From positions 1 to 35,624 of the forward strand of contig NZ_LLYY01000037.1 in assembly GCF_001484965.1 (NCBI RefSeq): a DNA stretch of 35,624 nucleotides. The letters run 5' to 3'. Shown here piece after piece: positions 1-8,374 of this stretch. Source of the stretch: Shouchella shacheensis (lineage in GTDB: Bacteria > Bacillota > Bacilli > Bacillales > Bacillaceae_D). The position numbers and the translations under genes are program-made. The notes under the pieces were generated by a model, which ran no database searches, was not told where the DNA came from, and saw only the letters and a program-made list of their open reading frames with translations. Numbering within the stretch: the first letter of the stretch is position 1; each line of letters begins with the position of its first letter.

Positions 1-592
1 GTTCCTGCTCAGCTTGCTCTTGAGCAGCTTGTTCCTGCTCAGCTTGCTCCTGCTTTGGTTGTTCTTCTGTTACAGGGGCTTGTGCTGGTTGGCGATAGTA
101 AAGCTCGCGATAGGTTTCTGGTCCGGCATAGCCGTCTACGGCAATCCCGACACTTGCTTGAAAGTTGCGAACCGCTTCATCTGTAAGAGGGCCAAACGCT
201 CCGTCTAGTTCACCCTTGTAAAATTGAAGATCATTCAACTGTTTCTGGAGATCTTTGACAAGCGCTCCTTCATCTCCGTAGGAAAGCTCTGTTAACGCTC
301 CGACCGTTTGCACACCGGCAATTCCATCGACTGCAAGGTCATGTTTTTGTTGATAAGTGGTGACCGCTTCTTTAGTAGAGCCTTTGTATGTGCCTGTGAC
401 TTTATCTGTCTTTAAGTATCCTTGCTGAGCAAGCAGCTCCTGTAGGTGCTCAACCTTTTCTCCGTTATCGCCTTTATATAGAGGATTGGCAGCCGCTTCT
501 GAGAATGTTGGTGCAGTAAAAAGCACAGCACCTGCCGCCACAACTGGAAGTCCGATGTTACGGAACACTTTAAATGGTACGTTTCGTTTCAA
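1..592 (-). CDS. Secreted protein with two peptidoglycan-binding domains (3' truncated by window edge)
   Basis: I read this gene by eye on the minus strand. It starts with TTG at 592-590, and the AAAGGAGG ribosome site at 599-607 decides this start. The product opens with a signal peptide (MKRN, a hydrophobic stretch around residues 12-27, a likely cut after the SEAA region). Two repeats of the PG_binding_1 type follow, roughly residues 37-95 and 105-165; each has the G-x-G-x-x-V/L-x-x-L-Q start and the V-D-G-x-A-G end. A linker of repeated Gln/Glu/Ala then runs off the left edge. The protein probably binds cell wall outside the membrane. The missing C-terminus could hold a hydrolase, LysM or CAP domain, so the activity cannot be named. 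The DNA of the linker contains a near-perfect direct repeat. Confidence 0.8.
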   Translation of the reverse strand, partial: MKRNVPFKVFRNIGLPVVAAGAVLFTAPTFSEAAANPLYKGDNGEKVEHLQELLAQQGYLKTDKVTGTYKGSTKEAVTTYQQKHDLAVDGIAGVQTVGALTELSYGDEGALVKDLQKQLNDLQFYKGELDGAFGPLTDEAVRNFQASVGIAVDGYAGPETYRELYYRQPAQAPVTEEQPKQEQAEQEQAAQEQAEQE

Positions 593-968
593 TGTATTGC
601 CTCCTTTAAGTTTCTCACTGATTAGGATACTACCAGTACCATGGGAATCTAGCAATTGAATCTAGCACTTCTTAAATTGTTTGCAATCAAATTGTAACAA
701 TCGTTATCAATACGCAATATAGTGCGGGTTTGGTCTAGCAACATTGAGGTTAAATCACATATTTACACATGATTTGCGTATTTTATCTACATTTATCGCT
801 TGTTATTGCTATATAATGGATATTAATTGGATTTATCCGCTTCTTTCGTCAATATAAGGCGTTATTTTGCATTTTTCGATGTCACATCTGCAATCAAATC
901 GTCATATAGCACAGGTTAAAGGCACTCGCATACGTTAGTAGAGGGTCTTAAACAAGGAGGAATTCACG
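593..968. other. AT-rich divergent intergenic region
   Basis: This 376-base stretch separates two divergent genes. It holds the ribosome site and candidate promoter of the left gene, and the AAGGAGGA ribosome site of the methyltransferase (954-961). A TATAAT box at 812-817 faces right, but no good -35 box lies at the proper distance. I see no ORF with a ribosome site. Confidence 0.6.
627..655 (-). promoter_or_regulatory. Candidate sigma-A promoter for the peptidoglycan-binding protein
   Basis: On the minus strand TTGCTA (650-655) lies 17 bases before TAGTAT (627-632). The expected start near 620 gives a leader of about 28 nt before the TTG start codon. Each hexamer matches consensus at four of six positions. 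Confidence 0.4.
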
Positions 969-1682
969 ATGTCTTATACTGATATGATTGCTCAATACGG
1001 CATTGGAAGTGCTCATCCTGGAGGGTTTATAAAAAGCAAAACGTTGCTTCACTCCCTCCATCTACATTCGAATTCTCGTGTGCTGGATTGTGGCTGTGGC
1101 ACCGGGCAAACGGCCGCCTATGTAAAAAAACAGTTTGCTTGCAAGGTCGATGCGTGTGATCTTCATCCTGTCATGCTTGATAAGGCGAAGGCTCGGTTTG
1201 AGAAGGAAAACTTGGACATCGCTTTGCTTGAGGCTCGTGCAGAAAACCTTCCGTACGAGGATGATTGCTTTCACCTCTTGCTGTCCGAATCGGTGACGTC
1301 TTTTACAAGTATAGAGAAGAGTCTAAATGAATACTGGCGTGTTTTAAAACCAGGAGGAATTCTCTGCATGAATGAAATCATGGCCTGGACGCCACTACGT
1401 CCTTCAGAGGAGCAGGAGCTTCGCCAGGCGTATGGATTCTCTCGACTCCTGGGAGATACGGAATGGGTCAAGGTGCTTCAAGCGTCTCGTTTCCAAGAGG
1501 TGACGCTCGATTCCTCCATGAGTGCCGCTGAGCTTCAGCAAGACCTCGAAGATAAGGGAGGCGACATGACCCCTTCAGAGATCATTCCGCCGAGCCATCT
1601 CGCTATAATGAATCAGCATCAGCAGCTCTCCGTCAAGTACAAAGATAAGATCGGTCATGGGCTCTTTCTGGCCAAAAAGTAA
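969..1682 (+). CDS. Class I SAM-dependent methyltransferase (UbiE/Methyltransf_11 type)
   Basis: The 237-residue product has the Rossmann SAM-binding signature VLDCGCGTGQTA at about residues 38-49, an acidic residue ending strand 2 (ACDLHP), a motif II/post-II segment (LPYEDDCFHLLLSESV) and the RVLKPGGILCMNE motif III. These place it among small-molecule methyltransferases of the UbiE/Methyltransf_11 type in the cytoplasm. The acceptor is unknown. The start is fixed by an AAGGAGGA site 7 bases upstream. It stands alone, divergent from the peptidoglycan-binding gene and followed by a hairpin, so context gives no substrate. A link to menaquinone synthesis is not supported, because the usual neighbours are absent. 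Confidence 0.85.
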   Translation: MSYTDMIAQYGIGSAHPGGFIKSKTLLHSLHLHSNSRVLDCGCGTGQTAAYVKKQFACKVDACDLHPVMLDKAKARFEKENLDIALLEARAENLPYEDDCFHLLLSESVTSFTSIEKSLNEYWRVLKPGGILCMNEIMAWTPLRPSEEQELRQAYGFSRLLGDTEWVKVLQASRFQEVTLDSSMSAAELQQDLEDKGGDMTPSEIIPPSHLAIMNQHQQLSVKYKDKIGHGLFLAKK

Positions 1683-1687
1683 GCGGA

Positions 1688-1725
1688 GCTCTAAGTTGTT
1701 TTTCCTTGGAAAAGTCGCTTAGAGC
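1688..1725 (+). terminator. Hairpin after the methyltransferase, possible weak terminator
   Basis: Perfect 8-base arms GCTCTAAG (1688-1695) and CTTAGAGC (1718-1725) enclose a loop with an inner TTTCC/GGAAA pairing. The following T-rich stretch (tgctttcttgc) is interrupted, so termination may be weak. Confidence 0.45.
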
Positions 1726-1818
1726 CTGCTTTCTTGCAACTTGCTGTGTAACGCTTCCATATGATATGTTCTTTTTGATCGTAAATCTAAGCGCTTCAAC
1801 AAGGAAAGGAAGAACAGA

Positions 1819-3231
1819 ATGACCAAACAACATATTGGAGTTGTCGGTGTTGGCGTGATGGGACGTAGCCTCGCCTTGAACTTCGAGGATAAAGGCTACT
1901 CCGTTTCTCTCTACGACGTTTCTGAAGAACGCATCAATCAAATTTTGGATCTGGAAAAACACAGGCGCCTCGTCGGTACATATTCATTGGAAGCGTTTGT
2001 GGCTTCGCTTGAAAAGCCGCGCAAGATTATGCTCATGGTTCAAGCAGGACAAGTCACCGATAGCGTCATTGATTCTCTACTTCCGCTGCTTGATGAGAAA
2101 GACGTCCTCATTGACGGCGGAAACACGTACTACACGGATACAATTCGCAGGTCCAAGCTTGTTGAACCTCACGGAATTCATTTTATTGGAACCGGGGTGT
2201 CTGGAGGAGAAGAAGGCGCGCTCAAAGGGCCGTCCATTATGCCCGGAGGTCAAAAGGAAGCCTACGAGCTCGTTCGTCCGCTTTTTGAAAAGATTGCCGC
2301 CAAAGTTGGCGTTGACGCGTGTACGACATACATTGGGCCAGATGGAGCCGGCCACTATGTGAAAATGGTCCACAACGGGATTGAATACGGGGACATGCAG
2401 CTCATTTGTGAAGCGTATCTTCTATTAAAAGAGGTATTAGGCTTGGAGGCTGAGGAACTGCATCGCGTTTTTGCCGATTGGAATGAAGGAGAGCTGGACA
2501 GCTATCTGATTGAAATTACGGCCGATATTTTCACGAAAAAAGATGAAGAAACAGGAACGCCTTTGGTTGATGTGATTCTCGATTCGGCCGCTCAAAAAGG
2601 CACAGGCAAATGGACAAGCAAAAGCTCGCTTGACCTAGGCGTGCCTCTCCCGGTGGTGACCGAGTCGGTGTTCGCCCGTTTTCTTTCGGCGATGAAGGAA
2701 GAGCGCACACGTGCAAGCCAGCTTTTACCCGGACCTAAAGCTGCTACCTTTGACGGCGACAAGAAAGAACTCATAGAGAGCATTCGCCAGGCGTTGTACT
2801 TTAGCAAGGTGCTTTCCTATGCGCAAGGGTTTGCTCAACTAAAGGCAGCCTCCGAAGAATACAGCTGGGACTTGCAGTACGGAGAGATTGCGAAAATCTT
2901 TCGCGGAGGCTGCATTATCCGCGCCGCCTTCTTGCAGAACATTACCGATGCCTATGCGCGTGAAGCGGACTTGGACAACTTGCTACTGGATCCATATTTC
3001 AAAGAGATTGCGGATAAATACCAGCAATCCTTGCGGGATGTTCTTGGCGTTGCCATGCAGCGTGGCCTTGCGGTACCAGGGTTCGCAAGTGCACTTTCCT
3101 ACTACGATAGCTACCGCAGCGAACGCTTGCCGGCGAATTTGCTACAAGCACAGCGTGACTACTTTGGAGCACATACCTATAAGCGCATAGATAAAGAAGG
3201 AATCTTCCATACCAATTGGCTGGAGGATTAA
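1819..3231 (+). CDS. gnd: 6-phosphogluconate dehydrogenase, decarboxylating (GndA-like, NAD-type pocket)
   Basis: The enzyme oxidises and decarboxylates 6-phosphogluconate to ribulose 5-phosphate in the oxidative pentose phosphate pathway. The 470-residue length is usual for the family. Visible motifs are the N-terminal Rossmann loop (G10-x-G12-x-x-G15), [15 protein letters not shown], the substrate region [11 protein letters not shown], the family signature [12 protein letters not shown] and the C-terminal [12 protein letters not shown]. From remembered sequences it is much closer to B. subtilis GndA than to GntZ. Unusually, the NADP-phosphate-binding N-R-S/T at residues 33-35 reads D-V-S, and the loop is GxGxxG instead of GxAxxG; both favour NAD. 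An AAGGAAAGG ribosome site supports the start. It converges on zwf, which catalyses the first oxidative step. Confidence 0.95.
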   Translation: MTKQHIGVVGVGVMGRSLALNFEDKGYSVSLYDVSEERINQILDLEKHRRLVGTYSLEAFVASLEKPRKIMLMVQAGQVTDSVIDSLLPLLDEKDVLIDGGNTYYTDTIRRSKLVEPHGIHFIGTGVSGGEEGALKGPSIMPGGQKEAYELVRPLFEKIAAKVGVDACTTYIGPDGAGHYVKMVHNGIEYGDMQLICEAYLLLKEVLGLEAEELHRVFADWNEGELDSYLIEITADIFTKKDEETGTPLVDVILDSAAQKGTGKWTSKSSLDLGVPLPVVTESVFARFLSAMKEERTRASQLLPGPKAATFDGDKKELIESIRQALYFSKVLSYAQGFAQLKAASEEYSWDLQYGEIAKIFRGGCIIRAAFLQNITDAYAREADLDNLLLDPYFKEIADKYQQSLRDVLGVAMQRGLAVPGFASALSYYDSYRSERLPANLLQAQRDYFGAHTYKRIDKEGIFHTNWLED

Positions 3232-3247
3232 CAGAGGACGTGTAGAG

Positions 3248-3273
3248 AGCGCTCAAATTTGAGCGCTTTTTTT
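3248..3273 (+). terminator. Intrinsic terminator of gnd
   Basis: A perfect 10-base-pair stem AGCGCTCAAA/TTTGAGCGCT (3248-3267) runs into a tract of seven T (3267-3273), 16 bases after the gnd stop codon. Confidence 0.9.
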
Positions 3274-3278
3274 GGTAG

Positions 3279-3389
3279 AAAGGCGAAAGTGGGTTGGTCA
3301 GAAGTGAGAGTTTTGGAAAAAGAAACCCCGGTTTTGGATCTCGTGTCAGGACTGAAAAAATCTCGAGCTTCTACCCACCGCAGCTGGAC
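3279..3389 (-). repeat. Dispersed intergenic repeat, copy A
   Basis: Read on the minus strand, this stretch starts GTCCAGCTGCGGTGGGTAG and ends near CCCACTTTCGCCTTTC. It matches copy B (23411-23531) over nearly its full length, including GGGTAGAAGC-TCGAG, CCTGACA and a final CTTTC. Outer arms (GGTGGGTAGAAG with CTTCTGACCAACCCAC) and inner arms (GAGATCC with GGGGTTTC) can fold into a long hairpin. It begins six bases after the gnd terminator T tract. The rest of the gnd-zwf gap (3390-3509) shows nothing I can support. Confidence 0.7.
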
Positions 3390-3509
3390 TGCACTACCTG
3401 TTTTAGTTATTGGGCTTTGTGGGCTAGTGCTTCATCATACAGTTCCTTCTCTAGCGTACCTAATCGCTTCGTTCTTGCCGTCGATTTCAGGGGATCGATG
3501 ATTCTGAAC

Positions 3510-3554
3510 AACATCAACCCAGCTCGGGAGGATTTCCTGAACTGGGTTGATGTT
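3510..3554 (-). terminator. Long inverted repeat at the zwf stop codon, probable terminator
   Basis: Perfect 13-base arms AACATCAACCCAG (3510-3522) and CTGGGTTGATGTT (3542-3554) enclose a 19-base loop with an inner AGGA/TCCT pairing. The stem overlaps the zwf stop codon at 3553-3555. No clean T tract follows on either strand, so it may instead be an mRNA 3' end-protecting hairpin between convergent genes. Confidence 0.55.
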
Positions 3555-5037
3555 AAACGTCTTCTACGGGCCACCAGTGAAAGCCGTCCTTGTCCAGAAG
3601 CTGATCGGCTTCCCTTGGACCCATAGAGCCGGATTCGTAGCTTGCCAGTGGTTTGTCGCTATGTTCCCACGCTTCCGAGAGCGCATCAACGAAAGCCCAA
3701 GAAAGACTGACTTCATCCCAGTGCGCAAAGTTTGTCGCGTCCCCGACCATGCAGTCATAAAGCAAGCGTTCGTACGCCTCAGGGGTGTTGACACGATCGG
3801 TTGTGCCGTGACGGTATTCAAGGTCAACGGGCGTCGTCTCAGCGGAGCCAATTTTCTTGCCGTTAAGAACGATCGTTATTCCCTCATCTGGCTGGATATG
3901 GATAATCAGTAGGTTTGGACCACTTGTGGCCCCTTCCTTCGCATATAAATTTAGAGGGAGCTCTTTGAACTGGACCACAATCTTCGTTGATTTCACGCCC
4001 ATTCGTTTTCCTGTGCGGATAAAAAACGGGACACCGGCCCAAGTGTGATTATCAATCATTAGTTTTGCGGCAACGTACGTTTCCGTTTTGGAGTGAGGGT
4101 CGACGTTCTCTTCACTTAAATAGCCTGGCACTTCCTTCCCGTCCAATTGGCCTTTGCCATATTGGGCTCGAACCGCGTCAGTGCTCGCACGCTCTCCTTC
4201 TACTGAACGCAGCGCACGCAAGACTTTAATTTTTTCTGCGCGAATGTCATCTGTTGTTAATCGCAGCGGAATGTCCATGGCGAGCAACGAGACCATTTGT
4301 AGCATATGGTTTTGCACCATGTCTCTGAGTGCGCCCGACTTTTCATAATACCCCCCGCGACCTTCGACTCCCAACTTCTCACTGGAGGTAACCTGGATGT
4401 TTGAAATGTTGCGGTTGTTCCAGAGAGGCTCAAACATGGCATTTGCAAAGCGAATCACTTGGATGTTTTGAACCATTTCTTTCCCTAAGTAGTGATCAAT
4501 GCGGTAAATTTCATCCTCTGCAAACGCCTGACGAATCTCACCGTTCAGCTTTTTCGCTGAAGACAAATCATGACCAAATGGCTTTTCAATTACAAGCCGT
4601 GACCAGCCCTTCGTATTGGTGACCCCTTCTGATTTCAGCGACTCTGCAATGGTCCCGAAAAACTCTGGAGCCATCGCCATATAGAAAATTCGATTTCCCG
4701 GGATATGATACTCGTCATCAAGTCCTGCTAATTTATTTTTAAGACGGGTGTAAGACTCCTTGTTGGTCACGTCAAACGGCATGTATGTAAAATGAGAAAC
4801 AAACGTTTCAATGTCTGCTGTAGCATCGTTCACCTCTTCATGAATCGAAGCACGTACATGCTCTTGCAATATGTCATCTGTCCACTCTCTACGCCCTAAC
4901 CCTACAACGGCAAACTGCTCAGATAGGTTTCTTTTTTGGTACAAGTTATAGATAGATGGAAACAGTTTGCGCTTGGCTAAGTCTCCGGTTGAACCAAAAA
5001 GGACGAGCACGGCTTTGGGCTGCTCGGTATTCTTCAT
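3553..5037 (-). CDS. zwf: Glucose-6-phosphate 1-dehydrogenase
   Basis: The enzyme oxidises glucose 6-phosphate to 6-phosphogluconolactone, the entry step of the oxidative pentose phosphate pathway. The 494-residue product has the Rossmann motif GSTGDLAKRKLFP (15-27), the Arg in VVGLGRR (49) expected to hold the NADP 2'-phosphate, EKPFG (151-155) and the active-site signature DHYLGKE (181-187). All key residues are present and the length is normal. A GAGGG ribosome site precedes the ATG. A possible -10 box (TATACT, complement of 5126-5131) lies upstream without a convincing -35. The gene converges on gnd, the usual partner in Bacillus genomes. Confidence 0.95.
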   Translation of the reverse strand: MKNTEQPKAVLVLFGSTGDLAKRKLFPSIYNLYQKRNLSEQFAVVGLGRREWTDDILQEHVRASIHEEVNDATADIETFVSHFTYMPFDVTNKESYTRLKNKLAGLDDEYHIPGNRIFYMAMAPEFFGTIAESLKSEGVTNTKGWSRLVIEKPFGHDLSSAKKLNGEIRQAFAEDEIYRIDHYLGKEMVQNIQVIRFANAMFEPLWNNRNISNIQVTSSEKLGVEGRGGYYEKSGALRDMVQNHMLQMVSLLAMDIPLRLTTDDIRAEKIKVLRALRSVEGERASTDAVRAQYGKGQLDGKEVPGYLSEENVDPHSKTETYVAAKLMIDNHTWAGVPFFIRTGKRMGVKSTKIVVQFKELPLNLYAKEGATSGPNLLIIHIQPDEGITIVLNGKKIGSAETTPVDLEYRHGTTDRVNTPEAYERLLYDCMVGDATNFAHWDEVSLSWAFVDALSEAWEHSDKPLASYESGSMGPREADQLLDKDGFHWWPVEDV

Positions 5038-5260
5038 TTACTAAACCCTCATTTCTCTCTGTAGCACTGGCTCCTAGTAACGTTCATCTCACCGCGGAAC
5101 GAGAAGCATGAAAACCTTACATCACAGTATACCGGAAAAGTTCGCTCAAAAACAGCGAATCGAATCAGCTTTAGGTTTCCAACAATGGTGTACAAGTAAC
5201 ACTAGCCATTTGTTCACTTTCAACCCCTCCACGTTTCAACAGTTTCGTGTCCTTAAGGAT

Positions 5261-5297
5261 AAAGAAAAACAAACACCCGCGCAAAACGCGCGAGTGC
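5261..5297 (-). terminator. Intrinsic terminator of the sigma/anti-sigma operon
   Basis: On the minus strand the stem CACTCGCGC/GCGCGGGTG (5274-5296, one G-T pair) is followed by TTTGTTTTTCTTT. It lies just after the anti-sigma stop codon at 5309. Confidence 0.85.
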
Positions 5298-5308
5298 TTC
5301 TAATGGCT

Positions 5309-6112
5309 CTATAGTTCTGTAGGCGGTACGACAATGTCTTCGCTTGGCGCTTCGTTGTTCGGCTGTTCTTCAATGGAAATCGCCACCGCCTCGTTCAAGA
5401 ATTCAACGCCCTCCTCTAAATCAAAAACAAGAGCTCCTTGCCCTTTTTCATTGGTAACAAAGGAACCAGAAGGGTAGGGCGTTTCCCCTTCAAATCCCCA
5501 AACCTGGTAGACATTGGACCCTTCAAGCTCTGGTAGTTCCGCTTGAATCACAAGCTGTAGCTGCCCTTCATCCCCTTCGACAATCGATAATTGTCCGACA
5601 CTGTTTTCTTCCGCATCGTTTAACTGTACCGCATTGACAATAGCGCCAAACTCGCTTCCTTCACTGGCTGGCTCATCTGCCGGAATTTGCGCCAGCAAAT
5701 CATTGTTTTGCTCCTCAAGCTCTGCCACATCGTTTTGCAGCCCACTCATTTGCATCTGGAACAAGACATTGGCGCCTACAGAAAAGAGCAGTGCTGCCGC
5801 TGCCACCATCGGCCATACACGACGCTTTCGCCCCGGTGTCATTGGAACGACCTTGTTAGTTTCACCCTCGTCCCCATTTGTACTCTCTTCCTCTGCAAAC
5901 ACAGCCCCAAGAACGCGCTCTTTCATGTTTTCTGGAGGCTCGATGTCCGCTGTATGGGCTGAAATGTCTTCATTTAGCAAATAAAGCTCTGCCAATTGCT
6001 CCTGACATTCTTCGCAGTCAAGCAAATGGTTTTCAAAAGCTTCTTGATCGCGCGGCGAGAGCTCATCATTAAAATAATCAAACAAGCGTTCACATTGGTT
6101 GTCTTTACTCAT
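5309..6112 (-). CDS. Membrane-bound zinc anti-sigma factor (zf-HC2 plus RskA-like domain)
   Basis: I place the start at the ATG at 6112 (267 residues) because GGAAGAGG lies 8 bases upstream; ATGs at 6118 and 6130 would lack good ribosome sites. The N-terminus is a zinc-binding anti-sigma domain (C7, then H29-x3-C33-x2-C36) that should hold the sigma factor. A charged linker, one transmembrane helix (about residues 100-118), a short coiled coil (121-142) and an extracytoplasmic RskA-type domain follow, the last with VYQVWGFEGE and PSGSF. The gene overlaps the sigma gene by 8 nt, a classic translationally coupled pair. The protein presumably releases the sigma factor on an envelope signal. The signal and the responsible protease are not visible here. 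Confidence 0.88.
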   Translation of the reverse strand: MSKDNQCERLFDYFNDELSPRDQEAFENHLLDCEECQEQLAELYLLNEDISAHTADIEPPENMKERVLGAVFAEEESTNGDEGETNKVVPMTPGRKRRVWPMVAAAALLFSVGANVLFQMQMSGLQNDVAELEEQNNDLLAQIPADEPASEGSEFGAIVNAVQLNDAEENSVGQLSIVEGDEGQLQLVIQAELPELEGSNVYQVWGFEGETPYPSGSFVTNEKGQGALVFDLEEGVEFLNEAVAISIEEQPNNEAPSEDIVVPPTEL

Positions 6113-6671
6113 GTACATCGCCTCTTCCATCTAGTGAACCTAGCTGTTTTCTCAGTCGTTTCAACGCTAGCCTCAACCTTCCTTTCACGGTCCCAAGTGG
6201 GAGGTCACTCTGCTGGGCAATTTTCGTTTGCGACTGACCTTCAAAGTAAAATAGCTTCACCACATACTGCTGCTCTGCTGGAAGTTCGCGCACCGCTGTG
6301 CGAACGGTGTCTTGTTCTTCCTTCTGCTCGATGGTTCCCTCAACCGTCTCCGTATCCACCCGGTCTGTATCCTGTTCATAAAGCGGTGCGGTCTCCGTTC
6401 GTTTAGCCTTACGGATCGCATCGATCGCTTTATTCCTGGCGATGGTTAACAGCCAGGAGGAAAACTTCCCTCGACTCGGATCATAAGAAGTCTGGCCCTT
6501 CCAAAGCTTGATAAACACATCTTGCATTACTTCTTCGGCCAGTCCCTTGTCTTTCGTAAATCGGAAAATAAAGGAAAACAAAATCTTCTCATAGCGCTCG
6601 TATAATTGTTCCAGCGCCTGCCGATTCTGATTCAGAATGCGCTGGTATAATTCTTCATCTTTAGGTGGCAT
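6105..6671 (-). CDS. ECF-type RNA polymerase sigma factor
   Basis: The start is set at the ATG at 6671 (188 residues, MPPKDEEL), which has AAGGAG 7 bases upstream; a longer reading from 6716 has no ribosome site. Region 2 includes FRFTKDKGLAEEVMQDVFIK and W-x(n)-FSSWLLTIARNKAID, the -10 recognition helix. Region 4 includes LPAEQQYVVKLFYFEGQSQ and the helix-turn-helix LPLGTVKGRLRLALKRLR. No region 3 is present, as in ECF factors. Pairing with an RskA-type anti-sigma factor makes it SigK/YlaC-like in arrangement. Its targets are unknown, and I could not find a convincing autoregulatory ECF promoter upstream. Confidence 0.9.
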   Translation of the reverse strand: MPPKDEELYQRILNQNRQALEQLYERYEKILFSFIFRFTKDKGLAEEVMQDVFIKLWKGQTSYDPSRGKFSSWLLTIARNKAIDAIRKAKRTETAPLYEQDTDRVDTETVEGTIEQKEEQDTVRTAVRELPAEQQYVVKLFYFEGQSQTKIAQQSDLPLGTVKGRLRLALKRLRKQLGSLDGRGDVHE

Positions 6672-6893
6672 TGGTGTACTCCTTTTTTCAGCTATGATTA
6701 TAAAGTAAACGAACAAAAACGAGGATTAGATCACTTTTTGAAAAAATTGGCTTTTGTTACGACTCCTTTTCAAGCAAGCGGACTTTCACTTAACAAATAA
6801 ATTCCCTCCTCACTAGTTGCCGAGGAACATCCCCTCGACCAACGCTGAAAATTAACCTTCAGTTTCACGAGATCGACCACTCCCGTTATGTAA

Positions 6894-6960
6894 GCGTAAG
6901 TGTGCTCTCAGTATAGCTTACCTTGTTTTGAAAGGACAAGTGAGAGAGGAGGACTTACGC
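6894..6960. repeat. Nested inverted repeats bracketing the sigma-operon promoter
   Basis: Three arm pairs are nested around one centre: GCGTAAGT (6894-6901) with ACTTACGC (6953-6960), CTCTCA (6905-6910) with TGAGAG (6941-6946), and CTTGT (6922-6926) with ACAAG (6936-6940). The middle pair touches the -10 box and abuts the -35 box of the candidate promoter, so a DNA operator role is plausible. A read-through RNA hairpin is the alternative. Confidence 0.55.
6910..6939 (-). promoter_or_regulatory. Candidate sigma-A promoter for the ECF sigma operon
   Basis: On the minus strand TTGTCC (6934-6939) lies 18 bases before TATACT (6910-6915). The predicted start near 6903 gives a leader of roughly 230 nt before the sigma-factor ATG at 6671. 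Confidence 0.5.
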
Positions 6961-6961
6961 G

Positions 6962-7011
6962 TATAAAAGCAAACAGCCTTGCCTCATTTTTACTCATTGA
7001 GGCAAGGCTGT
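6962..7011 (-). terminator. Intrinsic terminator of the acyl-CoA catabolism operon
   Basis: A perfect 14-base-pair stem ACAGCCTTGCCTCA/TGAGGCAAGGCTGT (6973-7011) with an 11-base loop is followed on the minus strand by TTGCTTTTATAC. It lies about 150 nt beyond the thiolase stop codon and ends the 12-gene operon. Confidence 0.85.
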
Positions 7012-7159
7012 AGAGGTTCTTCTTTATTTTCTGCCTTCTCCTTCGCAGATCTTTCTGAAGAGAGGGCGTATAGCTCCCTCTCCTTCCATTAGACGCCTTT
7101 GCATGTGGAATTTTGCAAGGAGTGCCTCCTTCGTTGATGAATCTCGCTTCGCTCCTCCG

Positions 7160-8335
7160 TTAGCCCTCACGTTCAATCAATGTCGCGATCCCTTGCCCGC
7201 CTCCAATACAAGCAGTAATTAAAGCTGTGGATTGGTTCCTTCTGCGCAATTCATAAATGGCTTTTGTCATTAAGATCGCGCCTGTTGCGCCTAGCGGGTG
7301 TCCGTGAGCGATCGCGCCACCATTTACATTTAATTTCTCAGGGTCAAACTCCAGTTCTCGGTCGCAGGCAATCACCTGGCCGGCGAACGCTTCATTCAGT
7401 TCGATGAGGTCAATTTCGTTTAGGGTTACCCCTGTGCGTTCCAGTAGTTTTCGAGTGGCAGGGACAGGTCCAATGCCCATAATGTTCGGGTCGACCCCGC
7501 TCACAGCATAGCCGCGAATCACTGCCAGCGGTACTAAGCCATGTTCTTTCGCCTTCTCTCTGGACATCACAACCACAGCGCTTGCCGCATCATTCAAGCC
7601 GGAACTGCTCCCCGCGGTTACCGTGCCGCCTTCTAGAAACGCAGGAGGCAGCTTTGCTAACGCTTCACGTGTTGTGGACGGTCGCGGATGCTCATCTTTG
7701 TGAAACGAAATCGCTTCTCCTCGTCTTTGCGGAACCTCAATCGGGACAATTTGTTCGTCAAAGTAGCCTGCTTCCATGGCAGAGCCCATTCGCTGCTGGC
7801 TTCGAAGCGAATAGTCATCCTGCTTTTCTCGTGAGATCCCATATTTTTTCACGAGATTCTCTGCGGTAATGCCCATTGGCGGATCGCCGATTTCTTTTGG
7901 GGAGAGCCGTGAAGAACGGAAAGCAGGAGGCATCGGGCTATACGCCTTTGTGGGCCGGTCCATTAAATAAGGCGCGCGGCTCATGCTTTCAACCCCGCCG
8001 GCAACGAAAACGTCTCCGTCTCCGGCTTTAATCGCTTGAGCGGCTAAATTGATCGCATTGATGCCCGAGCCACACTGGCGGTCCACCGTTAAGCCGGGAA
8101 TATCAAGTGACAGTCCCGTTTGCAGCGCCGTTAAACGGGCAATATTGCCACCCCCACTTAACACGTTTCCCATGATCACATCATCAATTTCCTCTGCTTG
8201 GACGGAGGCTCTTTGGATCGCTTCCTTTAAAACAGCGGCTCCGTATTCATGGGCCTGAAGATTCGATAGAGCTCCCCCTTGTTTGCCAATAGGTGTTCTC
8301 ACTGCAGATACAATGACTGCATCTCGATTGGACAT
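7160..8335 (-). CDS. Acetyl-CoA C-acyltransferase (thiolase)
   Basis: The enzyme cleaves 3-ketoacyl-CoA with CoA into acetyl-CoA and a shortened acyl-CoA, the last step of beta-oxidation. The 391-residue length is standard. The catalytic residues are visible: nucleophile C88 in DRQCGSG, H346 in [14 protein letters not shown] and C376 in CIGGGQG. It is the last gene of the operon, 39 nt after the acyl-CoA synthetase gene, with a GGAGGAA ribosome site. The degradative direction fits this company better than acetoacetyl-CoA synthesis, but sequence alone does not set chain-length preference (FadA-like versus AtoB-like). Confidence 0.93.
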   Translation of the reverse strand: MSNRDAVIVSAVRTPIGKQGGALSNLQAHEYGAAVLKEAIQRASVQAEEIDDVIMGNVLSGGGNIARLTALQTGLSLDIPGLTVDRQCGSGINAINLAAQAIKAGDGDVFVAGGVESMSRAPYLMDRPTKAYSPMPPAFRSSRLSPKEIGDPPMGITAENLVKKYGISREKQDDYSLRSQQRMGSAMEAGYFDEQIVPIEVPQRRGEAISFHKDEHPRPSTTREALAKLPPAFLEGGTVTAGSSSGLNDAASAVVVMSREKAKEHGLVPLAVIRGYAVSGVDPNIMGIGPVPATRKLLERTGVTLNEIDLIELNEAFAGQVIACDRELEFDPEKLNVNGGAIAHGHPLGATGAILMTKAIYELRRRNQSTALITACIGGGQGIATLIEREG

Positions 8336-8374
8336 AGCGATTCCTCCATTTTTTTTATATTGAAACTCTCCTTG

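Larger units (their letters stand above)
6672..7159 (-). other. Leader of the sigma operon and 3' region of the acyl-CoA operon
   Basis: This 488-base gap holds, in transcription order on the minus strand, the 3' tail of the thiolase operon (7012-7159, with an AGAGGG/CCCTCT hairpin), a strong terminator, a candidate promoter inside a nested palindrome, and a leader of about 230 nt before the sigma gene. The leader contains GAGGAGGG (6804-6811) spaced 7 bases from a TTG that opens an 8-codon frame (6770-6796). This could be a leader peptide, but it may be chance. Confidence 0.5.

Noticed and set aside
1-60. CRISPR-like or tandem-repeat array at the left edge
   Set aside because: The short direct repeats are the coding sequence of a Gln/Glu/Ala-rich linker.
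1786-1799. Possible CcpA cre site before gnd (TCTAAGCGCTTCAA)
   Set aside because: The AAGCGCTT core fits, but the outer bases miss the consensus at several positions; too weak to claim.
3259-3501. 80-codon plus-strand frame after gnd
   Set aside because: It begins inside the gnd terminator stem and covers repeat copy A; no ribosome site.
5108-5314. 68-codon plus-strand frame between zwf and the anti-sigma gene
   Set aside because: It runs through the terminator of the sigma operon and into the anti-sigma gene and has no ribosome site.
7012-7159. Sixth copy of the dispersed repeat after the thiolase gene
   Set aside because: Some GAAGC and CTTCT words occur, but the TCTAGCTCC start and the central TTTTCAGTCCTG are missing.
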